From Stackebrandtia endophytica (GTDB taxonomy: Bacteria; Actinomycetota; Actinomycetes; Mycobacteriales; Micromonosporaceae), in assembly GCF_006716355.1 (NCBI RefSeq), contig NZ_VFOW01000001.1, forward strand, positions 5,146,001 through 5,210,000: a stretch of DNA of 64,000 nt, written 5' to 3'. The translations under genes were made by a program, and so were the position numbers. The notes under the pieces were generated by a model, which made no database searches, was not told the DNA's origin, and worked only from the letters and a program-made list of their open reading frames with translations. Below, in pieces: positions 33,650 to 43,818 of the stretch (the stretch's first letter is position 1; every line of letters begins with the position of its first letter).

Positions 33650-35248
33650 GTGCTTGGTTTTCCACGTCCCACTAAGACCCGCCCGGTCCAGCTGGCCGAC
33701 CTGGCGGAACGCCTCTCGGTGTCGGTCGACACCGATGTCTCGATCACCGGAGTGAGTCTCGCGTCCGGCCGGGTCCTGCCCGGCGATCTGTACGCGGCGC
33801 TGCCGGGCAGCCGCAATCACGGCGCCCAGTTCCTCTCCGAAGCCGTGGAGCGTGGTGCGGTCGCGGTGCTGACCGACGAGGTGGGTGGGAAGATCGCCGA
33901 TGAGCACGGCGTACCCACCATCGTGGTGGCCGATCCGCGTTCGGCGGTCGGGCCGGTATCGGCTTATGTCTACGGAGACCCGACGCAGACCCTGTCGGTC
34001 ATCGGGATCACCGGCACCAACGGTAAGACCTCCACCGCCTACCTCGTCGAAGCCGGCCTCCGCGAGGCCGGACGCCGCACCGGTCTGATCGGCACGGTCG
34101 AGACCCGCATCGGCGACGAGACCATCGAATCCGAACGCACCACCCCCGAGGCTCCGGAACTTCAAGCCCTGTTCGCCTATGCGTTGGAGCAGGGCGTCAC
34201 CGACATGGTGATGGAGGTGTCGAGTCACGCGCTGGCGCTGCACCGCGCCGACGGCATCCGCTTCGTCGCCGGTGGGTTCACCATGTTCGGCTTGGACCAC
34301 CTGGACTTCCACCTCGACGTCGACGACTATCTGGCCGCCAAGTCGATGCTGTTCGACGGACGCAGCCGCACCGAGATCATCAACCTCGACGAGCCTGCCA
34401 CGGCCGGGCTGATTCAGCCCGAGACCGTGACCTACTCGGTGTCCGACGACTCGGCCGACTGGTGGGCGTCCGACATCGACGGAGTCGGCTTCGACCAGTC
34501 CTTCATCGCGCATTCACCCGACGGTGGCGCGCACGCGGCGGCGGTGCGACTGCCCGGGCGTCACAACGTCGCCAACGCGCTGTTGGCGTTGGCCTCGTTG
34601 ACCGCCGTCGGGGTGGACACCGCGACCGCCGCGGCCGGGATCGCGGCCTGTTCCGGCATCCCCGGTCGTATGGAGTTGGTCTCCGGTGACGGTCCGATCC
34701 GCGGGGTGGTCGACTACGCACACAAGCCGGACGCGATCACCGCGGTGCTGGATGCGTTGCGCCCCATCACCCCCGGCCGGATCATCGCCGTGCTGGGTGC
34801 CGGCGGCGACCGGGACACCGGTAAACGTCCCATCATGGGTGCGGCGGCGGGCGAGCGTGCCGACCTCGTCATCGTCACCGACGACAACCCGCGCAGCGAG
34901 GACCCTGCGGCGATCCGCGCCGGTGTGCTGGCCGGTGTGGGGGAGACCGAACACCTGGACGTGCCGGGACGAGCCGAAGCCGTCGACGAGGCCGTGAGGC
35001 TGGCTCGGCCGGGCGATACCATCGCATTGCTGGGCAAGGGGCACGAAACCGGGCAGGAACTCGCCGACCGCACCGTGCCGTTCGACGACCGCCTCGCGTT
35101 GGCGGCCGCGTTGCGCGACGCGGCGGATTCGGTCGACTCGTTACCGCCACCGGCGGCCGTGAGGTGGCGGGTCCGGTTGGTGCGACCAAGGCCTGCGATC
35201 ACGACCCGATTGACTGGCCATAGTGTACTAAAGGAGCGCCCCACGTGA
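33650..35248 (+). CDS. murE: UDP-MurNAc-tripeptide synthetase MurE (meso-DAP type)
   Basis: Adds the third residue of the peptidoglycan stem to UDP-MurNAc-L-Ala-D-Glu in the cytosol. The 532-residue enzyme has the Mur ligase P-loop GITGTNGKTS and, near residue 410, DDNPRSEDP, the motif that selects meso-diaminopimelate. Start is GTG 33650 (or GTG 33647), supported by TAGTGT six bases upstream. A C-terminal extension of about 40 basic residues after the ligase fold (VRLVRPRPAITTR) is not typical. It overlaps murF by 4 bases and opens the dcw cluster; ftsI is not upstream. Confidence 0.96.
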   Translation: MLGFPRPTKTRPVQLADLAERLSVSVDTDVSITGVSLASGRVLPGDLYAALPGSRNHGAQFLSEAVERGAVAVLTDEVGGKIADEHGVPTIVVADPRSAVGPVSAYVYGDPTQTLSVIGITGTNGKTSTAYLVEAGLREAGRRTGLIGTVETRIGDETIESERTTPEAPELQALFAYALEQGVTDMVMEVSSHALALHRADGIRFVAGGFTMFGLDHLDFHLDVDDYLAAKSMLFDGRSRTEIINLDEPATAGLIQPETVTYSVSDDSADWWASDIDGVGFDQSFIAHSPDGGAHAAAVRLPGRHNVANALLALASLTAVGVDTATAAAGIAACSGIPGRMELVSGDGPIRGVVDYAHKPDAITAVLDALRPITPGRIIAVLGAGGDRDTGKRPIMGAAAGERADLVIVTDDNPRSEDPAAIRAGVLAGVGETEHLDVPGRAEAVDEAVRLARPGDTIALLGKGHETGQELADRTVPFDDRLALAAALRDAADSVDSLPPPAAVRWRVRLVRPRPAITTRLTGHSVLKERPT

Positions 35249-36645
35249 TACCCATGTCCCTGGCCGACATCGCCTCGGCCGTCGGTGGCCGACTCACCGG
35301 CACCGACGATCCCGATCAGCGGGTCACCGGCCCGGTGGCACACGATTCCCGCGAGATCACCGCCGGTGGACTGTTCATCGCCTTCGCCGGCGAAAACGCC
35401 GACGGCCACGACTTCGCCGACTCGGCGTTCGAGTCGGGTGCGGTGGCGGTGATGGGCAGCCGACCCGTCGACGGCCCCACGATCGTGGTCGACGACGTGC
35501 TGGTCGCATACGGCCGGTTGGCGCGTGCGGTGGTGGACCGGCTGCCCGGGCTCACGGTGATCGGCATCACCGGTTCCTCAGGTAAGACGTCCACGAAGGA
35601 CATGATCGCGCAACTGTGTGAACGCATCGGGTCCACCGTGGCCCCCGAGGGCAGCCTGAACAACGAACTCGGGATGCCCTACACGGTCTGCAAGGCCGAC
35701 GAGTCCACTCGCTACCTGGTCTTGGAGATGGGCGCCCGCGGTCTGGGTCACATCAAGTATCTGTGCGACATCGCCCCGGTCGACCTCGCCGTCGTCCTCA
35801 ACGTGGGCACCGCCCACCTGGGGGAGTTCGGTTCGGTGGAGGCCATCGGCATCGCCAAAGCCGAACTGCCGCAGGCGGTTCCGGCCGGTGGCGCGGTCGT
35901 CCTCAACGCCGACGACCCGGTGGTCTCGGCCATGGGCGACGACCTGCCGGCCACCGTGGTGCGCTTCTCCACGGAGGAGGCACCCGGAGCACAGGTCGGC
36001 GCCTCCCACCTGACGGCGGTCAACGGCCGATTCTCCTTCGTGCTGACCACCCCGCAGGGACAGTCTGAAGTGGAGCTTCGGGTCCACGGGGCGCACCAGG
36101 TCGCCAACGCGTTGGCGACAGCCTCCGTCGGCCACCAGCTGGGTATGACCGCGGCCGACATCGCCGCCGCGCTCGACACCGTCGAGACGCGATCCTCCCG
36201 ACGGATGGACGTCTTCACCCGCGAATCCGACGGCATCGTGGTCATCGACGACACCTACAACGCCAATCCGTCCTCGATGGCCGCCGCCCTGCGGGGACTG
36301 GCCGACATCGGACAGGGGCGCCGCAAGATCGCGGTGCTGGGTTACATGGCCGAACTGGGCGAGGCCGAACGTGCCGCGCACGAGGAGGTCGGCCGACTCA
36401 CCTCGGAGGCCGGTGCCGAACTGGTCATCGTGGTGGCTCCCGAGGCCGAGGGCATCGCGGTCGGCGCGGCCGCCTGTGGCGTCTCCGTCGAACGTGCCGC
36501 CGACCAGGATCAGGCGATCCGATTGATCGACGAGCTGTCACGTCCCGGTGACACGGTGCTCGTCAAGGCGTCTCGCTACCGCACGTGGCGTGTGGCCGAC
36601 TATCTTCGTAGCACTCAGACCCTGACGAAGGAGGCCCGCGCATGA
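35245..36645 (+). CDS. murF: UDP-MurNAc-tripeptide:D-Ala-D-Ala ligase MurF
   Basis: Attaches the D-Ala-D-Ala dipeptide to UDP-MurNAc-tripeptide, completing the soluble precursor. The 466-residue protein has P-loop [12 protein letters not shown] and [11 protein letters not shown], the usual MurF signature. GTG 35245 has an AAAGGAG ribosome site and overlaps the murE stop (GTGA); ATG 35254 is in frame as an alternative. It overlaps mraY by 4 bases, so the cluster is translationally coupled here. Confidence 0.97.
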   Translation: MIPMSLADIASAVGGRLTGTDDPDQRVTGPVAHDSREITAGGLFIAFAGENADGHDFADSAFESGAVAVMGSRPVDGPTIVVDDVLVAYGRLARAVVDRLPGLTVIGITGSSGKTSTKDMIAQLCERIGSTVAPEGSLNNELGMPYTVCKADESTRYLVLEMGARGLGHIKYLCDIAPVDLAVVLNVGTAHLGEFGSVEAIGIAKAELPQAVPAGGAVVLNADDPVVSAMGDDLPATVVRFSTEEAPGAQVGASHLTAVNGRFSFVLTTPQGQSEVELRVHGAHQVANALATASVGHQLGMTAADIAAALDTVETRSSRRMDVFTRESDGIVVIDDTYNANPSSMAAALRGLADIGQGRRKIAVLGYMAELGEAERAAHEEVGRLTSEAGAELVIVVAPEAEGIAVGAAACGVSVERAADQDQAIRLIDELSRPGDTVLVKASRYRTWRVADYLRSTQTLTKEARA

Positions 36646-37742
36646 GGGCGGTAATCGTCGCCGCGTTCGTGGCATTCGCGATCTCCCTGTTCTTCACACC
36701 CCTTGCGGCCAAAGGATTTCGCAAGCTGAAGGCCGGGCAGCCCATCCGGACCGACGGACCACAATCCCACCTGGGTAAGCAGGGCACCCCCACCATGGGT
36801 GGCGTGGTGTTCATCCTGGCCACGGTACTGGCCTACCTGGCCGGACACGCGGTCCTCATCGCACTGCCGGAGGGATACAACCGTCCACAGGGATTCACCG
36901 CCACCGGAATCGTCCTACTCGGACTATTCGTCTTCATGGGATTGGTCGGCTTCCTCGACGACTTCCTGAAGGTGCGGCGCAAGAACTCCGGCGGACTCAA
37001 CAAACGCGGCAAGCTCATCGGCCAGATCGTGGCCGCGGCGGGCTTCGGCTACGTCGCGTTGTACTACGAGGGTTCCATCGGCATGACCGTGGCCAGCGAC
37101 CATCTGTCGTTCATCCGCGACATCGACTGGCTGCAACTGTCCAAAATCGGCGCCGTCATCATGTTCGTCTTCGTCGTGATCGCCACCTCCAACGGCGTCA
37201 ACCTCACCGACGGACTGGACGGACTGGCCACCGGGGCATCGATCATGGCCCTTTCCGCCTACGTCATGATCGCGTTCTGGCAGTACCGCCACTGGTGCTA
37301 CGGGGAGAACCCGCCCTCGGCGCTGTACTGCTACGACGTTCGCGACCCGCTGGAGATCGCACTGATAGCCGGGGCCGCCGCCGGAGCATGTTTCGGATTC
37401 CTGTGGTGGAACACCTCCCCGGCCCAGATCTTCATGGGCGACACCGGAGCCCTTGGACTGGGCGGCCTCATCGGCGGTCTGGCCCTGGCGACCAAGACCA
37501 TCATGCTGCTGCCGATCATCGGCGCGCTGTTCGTCATCATCACCTTCTCGGTCATCATCCAGGTCATCTCCTACAAGACGACCAGACGACGGGTGTTCCG
37601 CATGGCTCCACTGCAACACCACTTCGAACTGGCCGGGTGGAGTGAGGTCAACATCGTCGTCCGGTTTTGGATCGTGGCCGGTATCGGTGTGGCCATCGGC
37701 ATCGGGCTGTTCTACGCGGACTTCCTTCAGGTGGTCGGTTAG
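36642..37742 (+). CDS. mraY: Phospho-MurNAc-pentapeptide transferase MraY
   Basis: Transfers phospho-MurNAc-pentapeptide to undecaprenyl phosphate to form lipid I at the inner membrane face. The 366-residue protein has about ten membrane helices. The catalytic region includes [16 protein letters not shown], the [12 protein letters not shown] motif and [12 protein letters not shown], all intact, and the C-terminal [13 protein letters not shown] signature. It overlaps murF by 4 bases and murD by one base. Confidence 0.97.
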   Translation: MRAVIVAAFVAFAISLFFTPLAAKGFRKLKAGQPIRTDGPQSHLGKQGTPTMGGVVFILATVLAYLAGHAVLIALPEGYNRPQGFTATGIVLLGLFVFMGLVGFLDDFLKVRRKNSGGLNKRGKLIGQIVAAAGFGYVALYYEGSIGMTVASDHLSFIRDIDWLQLSKIGAVIMFVFVVIATSNGVNLTDGLDGLATGASIMALSAYVMIAFWQYRHWCYGENPPSALYCYDVRDPLEIALIAGAAAGACFGFLWWNTSPAQIFMGDTGALGLGGLIGGLALATKTIMLLPIIGALFVIITFSVIIQVISYKTTRRRVFRMAPLQHHFELAGWSEVNIVVRFWIVAGIGVAIGIGLFYADFLQVVG

Positions 37743-39109
37743 TGACGCGATACCTGGTAGCGGGGACCGGCATCGCGGGTGCCGAGTCGGTGCGCGTACT
37801 GACCCGGATCGGCCACGAGGTGGTGGTCTACGACCAGGCGGAGTCACCGCGGCTCGCTGAACTGGAGCCGCTGGCCGCCGCCGTCGTCACCGGCGACCCG
37901 ACGGCCTCGGCGGTCACCGACGCCATCGCGTCGGTCGACGAGGTGGTGCTGTCACCGGGTATCCCGCCCCACCACGCGTTGGCGCGGACCGCCGAACGAC
38001 TGAACCGTCCGGTCTACAGTGAACCCGAACTCGCGTGGCGACTGCGGCCGACCGGTGCCGCGCCCTGGTTGGCGGTGACCGGAACCAACGGAAAGACCAC
38101 GACCGTCACGATGCTCGCGGCGATCCTGTCCGCCGCCGGACTGCGCACCGAGGCGCTGGGCAACATCGGCCGGGCGTTGGTCGACGCGGTCTTCGACGAC
38201 TACGACGCGCTGGTGGTGGAGTTGTCCAGCCAACAGCTGCATTGGTCGCAGACCCTGGCACCGCAATTCGGAGCACTGCTCAACCTCGCCGACGACCACC
38301 TGAGCTGGCACGGCGACGCCCACTCCTACATGCACGCCAAAACCGCGATCTGGCGTGGCGCGGTCAACATCGGCAACCTGGACGACCCCCAGGTCGCGAA
38401 GCTGTTGAGCGCTGCCCCGGGCCGACACCTCGGGTTCACCCTCGGCCCGGCCTCCCCGGGAGGCTTCGGGGTGACCGACGGCGTGATCGTCGACCATCGG
38501 GACGGCGAGCCGGTTCCGTTGATCGAGGTGGACCGCATTCGGCCGCCGGGCCGCCATCACGTCGCCAACGCGTTGGCGGCCGCCGCGATGGCCCGTGCCT
38601 TCGGTGTCGACGCGGCCGCCGTGGCGGCCGGGTTGGCCGGCTACGAACCACAACCGCACCGCAACGTGCTGATAGACACTGTGGATGGTGTCCGTTACGT
38701 GGACGACAGCAAGGGAACCAATCCACACGCCGCCGCAGCGGCACTGGCCTCCTACGATCGCATCGTATGGATCGCCGGGGGACAGCTCAAAGGCGTCGAC
38801 GTCGATCCACTGGTCGCCTCGGCCGCCGATCGACTGCGCGGCGCGGTGCTGTTGGGTGTCGACCGGGCCGAATTGGCCACCTCGCTGTCACGACACGCCC
38901 CCCGGATACCGGTGATCGAGGTGGCACGCGGAGATGATGAAGCGATGACCGAGGTGGTGAAGGCGGCGGCGGCCATGGCCCAGCCGGGTGACGTGGTGTT
39001 GCTGTCGCCGGCGGCGGCCTCCTATGACATGTTCAGCGGTTATGCCCATCGAGGTCGGCGCTTCGCCGAAGCCGTGGCGGCGTTGACGTCGACACCGGAA
39101 TCGGCATGA
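37742..39109 (+). CDS. murD: UDP-MurNAc-L-alanine:D-glutamate ligase MurD
   Basis: Adds D-glutamate to UDP-MurNAc-L-Ala. The 455-residue protein has an N-terminal Rossmann part (VAGTGIAGAESVRVL), the P-loop AVTGTNGKTTTV and the DDSKGTNPHA motif of MurD. The start GTG 37742 shares its first base with the last base of the mraY stop; the open frame to 37667 lies within mraY. It overlaps ftsW by 4 bases. Confidence 0.96.
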   Translation: MTRYLVAGTGIAGAESVRVLTRIGHEVVVYDQAESPRLAELEPLAAAVVTGDPTASAVTDAIASVDEVVLSPGIPPHHALARTAERLNRPVYSEPELAWRLRPTGAAPWLAVTGTNGKTTTVTMLAAILSAAGLRTEALGNIGRALVDAVFDDYDALVVELSSQQLHWSQTLAPQFGALLNLADDHLSWHGDAHSYMHAKTAIWRGAVNIGNLDDPQVAKLLSAAPGRHLGFTLGPASPGGFGVTDGVIVDHRDGEPVPLIEVDRIRPPGRHHVANALAAAAMARAFGVDAAAVAAGLAGYEPQPHRNVLIDTVDGVRYVDDSKGTNPHAAAAALASYDRIVWIAGGQLKGVDVDPLVASAADRLRGAVLLGVDRAELATSLSRHAPRIPVIEVARGDDEAMTEVVKAAAAMAQPGDVVLLSPAAASYDMFSGYAHRGRRFAEAVAALTSTPESA

Positions 39110-40377
39110 CGACTCTGACCAGACGCCCCCGATCCGGTTTCGCCGCGCTACGGGGACTGCTGGATCGACCGTTGGCCTCGTACTTCCTGCTGCTGGCCTC
39201 GGCGGGACTCCTGCTGATCATCGGCCTGGTCATGGTGTTCTCGGCGACCATGGTCCGTGCCTACGAACTCGAGGGCAACGCGTTCTCGGCGATCATGCGG
39301 CAGAGCCTGTGGGCACTGGTGGGTCTGGTCGCCTTCTGGATAGCGCAGCGGCTGCCGGTGCGCACCTACCGGCGCGTCGGGCGGCCGATGCTCGTGGTCA
39401 CCGGCCTGTTGTTGGCGGTACTCATGATCGCCCCCAATGCGGGCGGCGCGGCACTGGGAACCGCTGAGGGACACTGGATCGCCGTCGGCCAGTTCCAGTT
39501 TCAGCCGTCCGAACTGATGAAGCTGGCGTTTCTGCTGTACGCGGCCGCGTTGTTGGCCAAGACCGGCCCCAAGGTCGGATTGTGGCGTGAGTTGGCGGTC
39601 CCATTGTTTCCGGTCGCCGCCGTGGTGTTTCTGCTGGTCGGGTACAGCGACCTGGGAACCATGCTCTGCCTCGTCGCGATGTTCTTCGGACTGCTGTGGG
39701 TCGCCGGTGTGCGGCTGCGGGTCTTCGGCGCCATGTTGTCGGCGGCGTTCGCCGGCGTCATCGTGTTGGTCCTGGTCGCCAGCTACCGCATGGAACGGTT
39801 CATCTCGTTTCGCAACCCCGAGGAGTACGCCTCGGACTGGGGATACCAGGCCGTCCAGGGCTACTACGCCATCGCCACCGGCGGATGGTTCGGTGTGGGG
39901 CTGGGGGAGAGCCGCCAGAAATGGGAATGGCTTCCCAACGGCCACAACGACTTCATCTTCGCTCTCATCGCCGAGGAACTCGGTGTGGTCGGGTGCGGGG
40001 TCGTGGTGATCCTGTTCATGGTCCTGACGTATTCGGGCATGCGGATCGCCGCCCGGGTCGACGATCCGTTCCGGCGACTCGCCGCGGCGGGCCTGACCAC
40101 CTGGATCAGCATCCAGGCCGTCATCAACGTCGGCGGTGTGGTGGGCCTGCTGCCCATCACCGGCCTGCCGCTACCGTTGATCTCCGACGGGGGCACCGCG
40201 CTGGTCGTCGTCCTAGCGGCCCTTGGGATGCTGGCATCCTTTGCGCGTGCCGAACCCGATGCGGCTCGCGCACTGCGCGCTCGAAACCCCGGGCGATGGG
40301 TGCGCCTGCTATGGGCCCCGTTGCCTCCCAAACCCCAACCGGCTAGAACCGGGAAGACGAGGAGAAGCGAGACTTGA
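39106..40377 (+). CDS. ftsW: Septal peptidoglycan polymerase FtsW
   Basis: SEDS-family glycosyltransferase that polymerises lipid II at the division septum, normally with FtsI (PBP3). The 423-residue protein has about ten membrane helices; the conserved NGHNDFIFALIAEELG in the large loop and the late LPLISDGGTALV are SEDS landmarks. The C-terminal 45 residues form a basic cytoplasmic tail. Its usual partner ftsI is not in this window. It overlaps murD and murG. Confidence 0.95.
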   Translation: MTTLTRRPRSGFAALRGLLDRPLASYFLLLASAGLLLIIGLVMVFSATMVRAYELEGNAFSAIMRQSLWALVGLVAFWIAQRLPVRTYRRVGRPMLVVTGLLLAVLMIAPNAGGAALGTAEGHWIAVGQFQFQPSELMKLAFLLYAAALLAKTGPKVGLWRELAVPLFPVAAVVFLLVGYSDLGTMLCLVAMFFGLLWVAGVRLRVFGAMLSAAFAGVIVLVLVASYRMERFISFRNPEEYASDWGYQAVQGYYAIATGGWFGVGLGESRQKWEWLPNGHNDFIFALIAEELGVVGCGVVVILFMVLTYSGMRIAARVDDPFRRLAAAGLTTWISIQAVINVGGVVGLLPITGLPLPLISDGGTALVVVLAALGMLASFARAEPDAARALRARNPGRWVRLLWAPLPPKPQPARTGKTRRSET

Positions 40378-41483
40378 GTCAGCTGCGATCAGTGGTCTTG
40401 GCAGGCGGAGGCACGGGTGGACACATCTACCCCCTACTGGCCTTCGCCGACTGTCTGAGGCGCCACGACCCGAACATTCGGATCACCTGTCTGGGCACCT
40501 CCAAGGGGATGGAGAACGACCTCATACCCCCCGCCGGTTACGACCTGCGCAACGTTCCCGCCTACCAGTTGCCGCGCAAGGTCAACATGGACCTCGTCAA
40601 GACGGCCCCCCGGATGATGCGGGCGACGAAGGCGACCCGGGCCATCCTGGAGGAGGTCGAAGCCGACGTCGTCGTCGGCTTCGGTGGGTACGTCTCGGTA
40701 CCGGCCTACCTCGCCGCCTGGCGACGCAAGACCCCGATGGTCGTCTTCGAGTTCAACGACCCGCCGGGTGTCGCCAACCGGCTGGGAATGCGGTTCGATC
40801 ACCAACTGGCCCTGGGTTTCCCGCACCTGCCGCAGACCGTGCCGGCCCTGAAGGACGGCGTCGTGACGGGCGTTCCGTTGCGGACCGCGATCTCGCGACT
40901 GGACCGTCCCGCGCTTCGCGCACAGGCTCGTGCCCACTTCGGTCTGGACCCCAATCGCCCCACCCTGTTCGTCTTCGGAGCCTCCCAAGGCGCCAACTCG
41001 ATCAACCAGGCCGTGGCCGGTGCGGCCAAGGCGATCACGGCCGCGGGTGGCCAGGTGCTGCACGTGATCGGCGCCCGTCGGGACGAACCGGTCGAGGTCC
41101 CCGCCGACCTCGACGGACCCTACGTGACCCTGCCGTTCCTGCGTGAGATGGAACTGGGATACGCCGCCGCCGACCTGGTGTTGTGCCGAGGTGGCGCGAT
41201 GACCTGCGCCGAGGTCGCCGCCGTCGGGCTTCCCGCCGTCTACGTCCCCCTGCCGTGGGGTAACCGGGAGCAGTACAAGAACGCCGGTCCGGTGGTCGCC
41301 GCCGGTGGCGGTCTGTTCTGCGACGACACCGACCTCTCCCCTCAATGGATTGAACGCGAACTGATCCCGTTGCTGACCGACGGACACCGACTGGCCCAGA
41401 TGGGCGCCGGTGCCGCCGCGTTCGGTAGGCGAGACGGTGACGAGGCACTGCGTGAACTCACATTGCGAACGGTGGAGCGATAA
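40374..41483 (+). CDS. murG: Lipid II synthase MurG
   Basis: UDP-GlcNAc transferase that turns lipid I into lipid II on the inner leaflet. The 369-residue GT28 enzyme has the glycine-rich VVLAGGGTGGHIYP (G loop 1) and GASQGANSIN (G loop 3), and the GGAMTCAEVAAVGLPAVYVP substrate-binding block. The start is a TTG at 40374, behind a strong GAGGAGAAG site and overlapping the ftsW stop; this is one of the few TTG starts in the window. It ends on the first base of the murC start. Confidence 0.96.
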   Translation: MSQLRSVVLAGGGTGGHIYPLLAFADCLRRHDPNIRITCLGTSKGMENDLIPPAGYDLRNVPAYQLPRKVNMDLVKTAPRMMRATKATRAILEEVEADVVVGFGGYVSVPAYLAAWRRKTPMVVFEFNDPPGVANRLGMRFDHQLALGFPHLPQTVPALKDGVVTGVPLRTAISRLDRPALRAQARAHFGLDPNRPTLFVFGASQGANSINQAVAGAAKAITAAGGQVLHVIGARRDEPVEVPADLDGPYVTLPFLREMELGYAAADLVLCRGGAMTCAEVAAVGLPAVYVPLPWGNREQYKNAGPVVAAGGGLFCDDTDLSPQWIERELIPLLTDGHRLAQMGAGAAAFGRRDGDEALRELTLRTVER

Positions 41484-42892
41484 TGACGATGACATCTCCC
41501 ATGGATGAGGGCACCACGGCCGAAGACCTCGGCCATGTGCTCTTCATCGGAGTCGGCGGAGTGGGCATGAGTGGGCTGGCCCGGCTCTATGCCACCCGTG
41601 GACTTCCCACGTCGGGAAGCGAACTCCATGACTGGCCGTCGTTGCCGGAACTGGCGCGGCTGGGAGTCACGGTGCATCGCGATCACCGACCGGAGAACCT
41701 CGACGGTGTCGACACCGTGGTGCGTTCAACGGCCCACCCCGACGACCACATCGAACTGGCCGAGGCCCGTCGCCGTGGACTGCGGATCTACCACCGTTCT
41801 GAAGCCCTCGCCGCGGCGATGACCGGGAAGACCTCCATCGTGGTCACCGGAACTCACGGCAAGACCACCACCACCGCCATGATCCAGGAGATGCTGGCCA
41901 ACTGCGGACTCGATCCGTCGTTTGTCAACGGTGGTGAATCCCCCGACGGACGAAGCGGCGGACACGGCGGTGGAGTCCACTTCGTCACCGAGGCCGACGA
42001 GAGCGACCGGTCGTTCCTGCGGTACCGGCCCGACATCGCGATCCTGACCAACATCGACGCCGACCATCTGAACAACTACGGTTCGGTGGACGGCCTGGCG
42101 GACGGATTCGCCGAGTTCCTGCGTGGCACCACATCCGGTGGGTCGATCGTGGTGTGCGGCGACGATCCCCGTGCGGCGGAGGTCGGTCGACGGTTGGCGG
42201 ACGAGGGCCGCGACGTCGTCAGTTACGGAATCGCCGACACCGCCGACCTCCAGGTCCTCAACCTGTCCTCGACCACCGAGGGCGTGTCGTACCGGGCGGT
42301 CTTCGGTGGAAGGGACCTGGGCGAGTTCCGGGTCCCGGTACCGGGCGCCCACCTGGGTCTCAACAGCGCGGCCGCGGTGTTGACCGGGCTGCGGTTGGGT
42401 CTGGACGTCGACGACATCCGCAAAGGACTGTCGACCTTCTCCGGCGTGCGCCGCCGGTTCGAGTTGACCGGCACCGTCGCAGGTGTCCGAGTGTACGACG
42501 AGTACGCCTACCACCCGACGGCCATGACCGCCGCGTTGACGACGCTGAAGGAACTGGCGGGAGACTCGCGACTGCTGGTGGTGTTCCAGCCGTACCGGGC
42601 CTACCGGACCAGGGACTTCCTCTCCGAGATCGCCGACGCCCTCGGCATCGCCGACATGGCGGTGGTCATGGAGGTGTTCGGTCCGGGCGAGGCCATCGAA
42701 CCCGGCAAGGGTGGTCTGGGGGTCTGCGAGGCGATCGACCTGCCCGACGACCACAAGTGGTTCGTGCCGCAGTGGGATGAGATCCCACCGTTGGTGAAGC
42801 GCCTGACCCGGCCCGGTGACGTCGTGGTCACCATGGGTGCGCCGCCGATCTCGTTGATGCCGGCCGACATCCGCGCCGCGTTGGCGGACTGA
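41483..42892 (+). CDS. murC: UDP-MurNAc:L-alanine ligase MurC
   Basis: Adds the first stem residue, L-Ala, to UDP-MurNAc. The 469-residue protein has the N-terminal FIGVGGVGMSGLARL and the P-loop VTGTHGKTTTTAM, with the MurC-type YDEYAYHPTAM motif (EYAHHPTE in most species; His and Glu vary here). ATG 41483 overlaps the murG TAA by one base; ATG 41489 is an alternative. As in other actinobacteria, murC precedes ftsQ directly with no murB or ddl between. Confidence 0.95.
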   Translation: MTMTSPMDEGTTAEDLGHVLFIGVGGVGMSGLARLYATRGLPTSGSELHDWPSLPELARLGVTVHRDHRPENLDGVDTVVRSTAHPDDHIELAEARRRGLRIYHRSEALAAAMTGKTSIVVTGTHGKTTTTAMIQEMLANCGLDPSFVNGGESPDGRSGGHGGGVHFVTEADESDRSFLRYRPDIAILTNIDADHLNNYGSVDGLADGFAEFLRGTTSGGSIVVCGDDPRAAEVGRRLADEGRDVVSYGIADTADLQVLNLSSTTEGVSYRAVFGGRDLGEFRVPVPGAHLGLNSAAAVLTGLRLGLDVDDIRKGLSTFSGVRRRFELTGTVAGVRVYDEYAYHPTAMTAALTTLKELAGDSRLLVVFQPYRAYRTRDFLSEIADALGIADMAVVMEVFGPGEAIEPGKGGLGVCEAIDLPDDHKWFVPQWDEIPPLVKRLTRPGDVVVTMGAPPISLMPADIRAALAD

Positions 42893-42915
42893 CTGTCACC
42901 GACGGGGGGAAGACG

Positions 42916-43614
42916 ATGACCTGGAAACTGATCCGTGTGCGAACGGCCACCGGCCGCCGTTGGCTGGTGGTGTCGGTGCTGGGCGTCGTCTTCGTCGCGG
43001 GATTCCTGGTGTGGCTGGGATACGGGTCGGGAGCGTTCGCCGTCAACCGCGTCGAGGTTCGCGGCACTACGTTCACCGACCCGGAGAAGGTTCGTGCCAG
43101 CGCCGCGATACCCGACGGGATCTCGTTGCTGTCGGTCGATGCGGACGCGGTCGCCCACCGGGTCGCCGAACTGGCCGAAGTGGAGATGGTGACGGTGAGT
43201 CGGGACTGGCCCCAGACCATCGTCATCGACATCACCGAACGCACACCTCATCTCGCGGTGCCGAACGGGGACGTGTTCATTCTGGTGGATCGCTCCGGTG
43301 TGGCGTTTCGTACGGTGGATGAACCTCCGGCCGACACGGTTCTGGTCACATTGGATGATCCGGGGCGTCACGATCCGGCTACCGCGGCTGTCCTGACTGT
43401 ACTGTCGTCGCTCACTCCTCAACTGGAGGACGCACTTGTGGAAGTCGAGGCCGAAGCGGCGACTCGCATCACGTTGCTACTGTCGGATGACCGCACGATC
43501 TTTTGGGGCGATGCGTCTCGATCGGATCGCAAGGCCGAGGTCGCCACGGCGCTTCTGTCCCTGTCCGAGCGACATTTCGACGTCAGCGCACCAGACGTTC
43601 CCACGGTGAGCTAA
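42916..43614 (+). CDS. ftsQ: Divisome protein FtsQ
   Basis: A 232-residue bitopic divisome protein. A short cytoplasmic tail, one membrane helix (about residues 16-36), an extracytoplasmic POTRA domain beginning at FAVNRVEVRGTTFTDPEKV, and a beta-rich FtsQ domain follow. It normally bridges FtsL/FtsB and the septal synthases. It is 23 bases after murC, with a GGGGGAAG site. The stop is followed by a 204-base gap before ftsZ, likely carrying ftsZ promoters. Confidence 0.93.
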   Translation: MTWKLIRVRTATGRRWLVVSVLGVVFVAGFLVWLGYGSGAFAVNRVEVRGTTFTDPEKVRASAAIPDGISLLSVDADAVAHRVAELAEVEMVTVSRDWPQTIVIDITERTPHLAVPNGDVFILVDRSGVAFRTVDEPPADTVLVTLDDPGRHDPATAAVLTVLSSLTPQLEDALVEVEAEAATRITLLLSDDRTIFWGDASRSDRKAEVATALLSLSERHFDVSAPDVPTVS

Positions 43615-43818
43615 GTTGAATTGCGTGTATCGGCTGATGCGGCATAGAAGATTGTCAAGATCGACGACACGCCGAAACACATCCGTGGCCAGGCCGTCCA
43701 CAAGCCATACGTTGCGGACAACGACATACTGGAACCGTGATCACCACGGCGCGTGGTTGTTCACAAGGACCGGACTCACCTCTTGCCGTTGGGCCAGCAG
43801 AGGAAGGACAGGGGAGAA
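43615..43818 (+). promoter_or_regulatory. ftsQ-ftsZ intergenic region
   Basis: A 204-base, relatively AT-rich gap. In actinobacteria ftsZ promoters usually lie here, but I could not fix a convincing -35/-10 pair. Only the ribosome site GGACAGGGGAGAA before ATG 43819 is clear. Confidence 0.4.
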
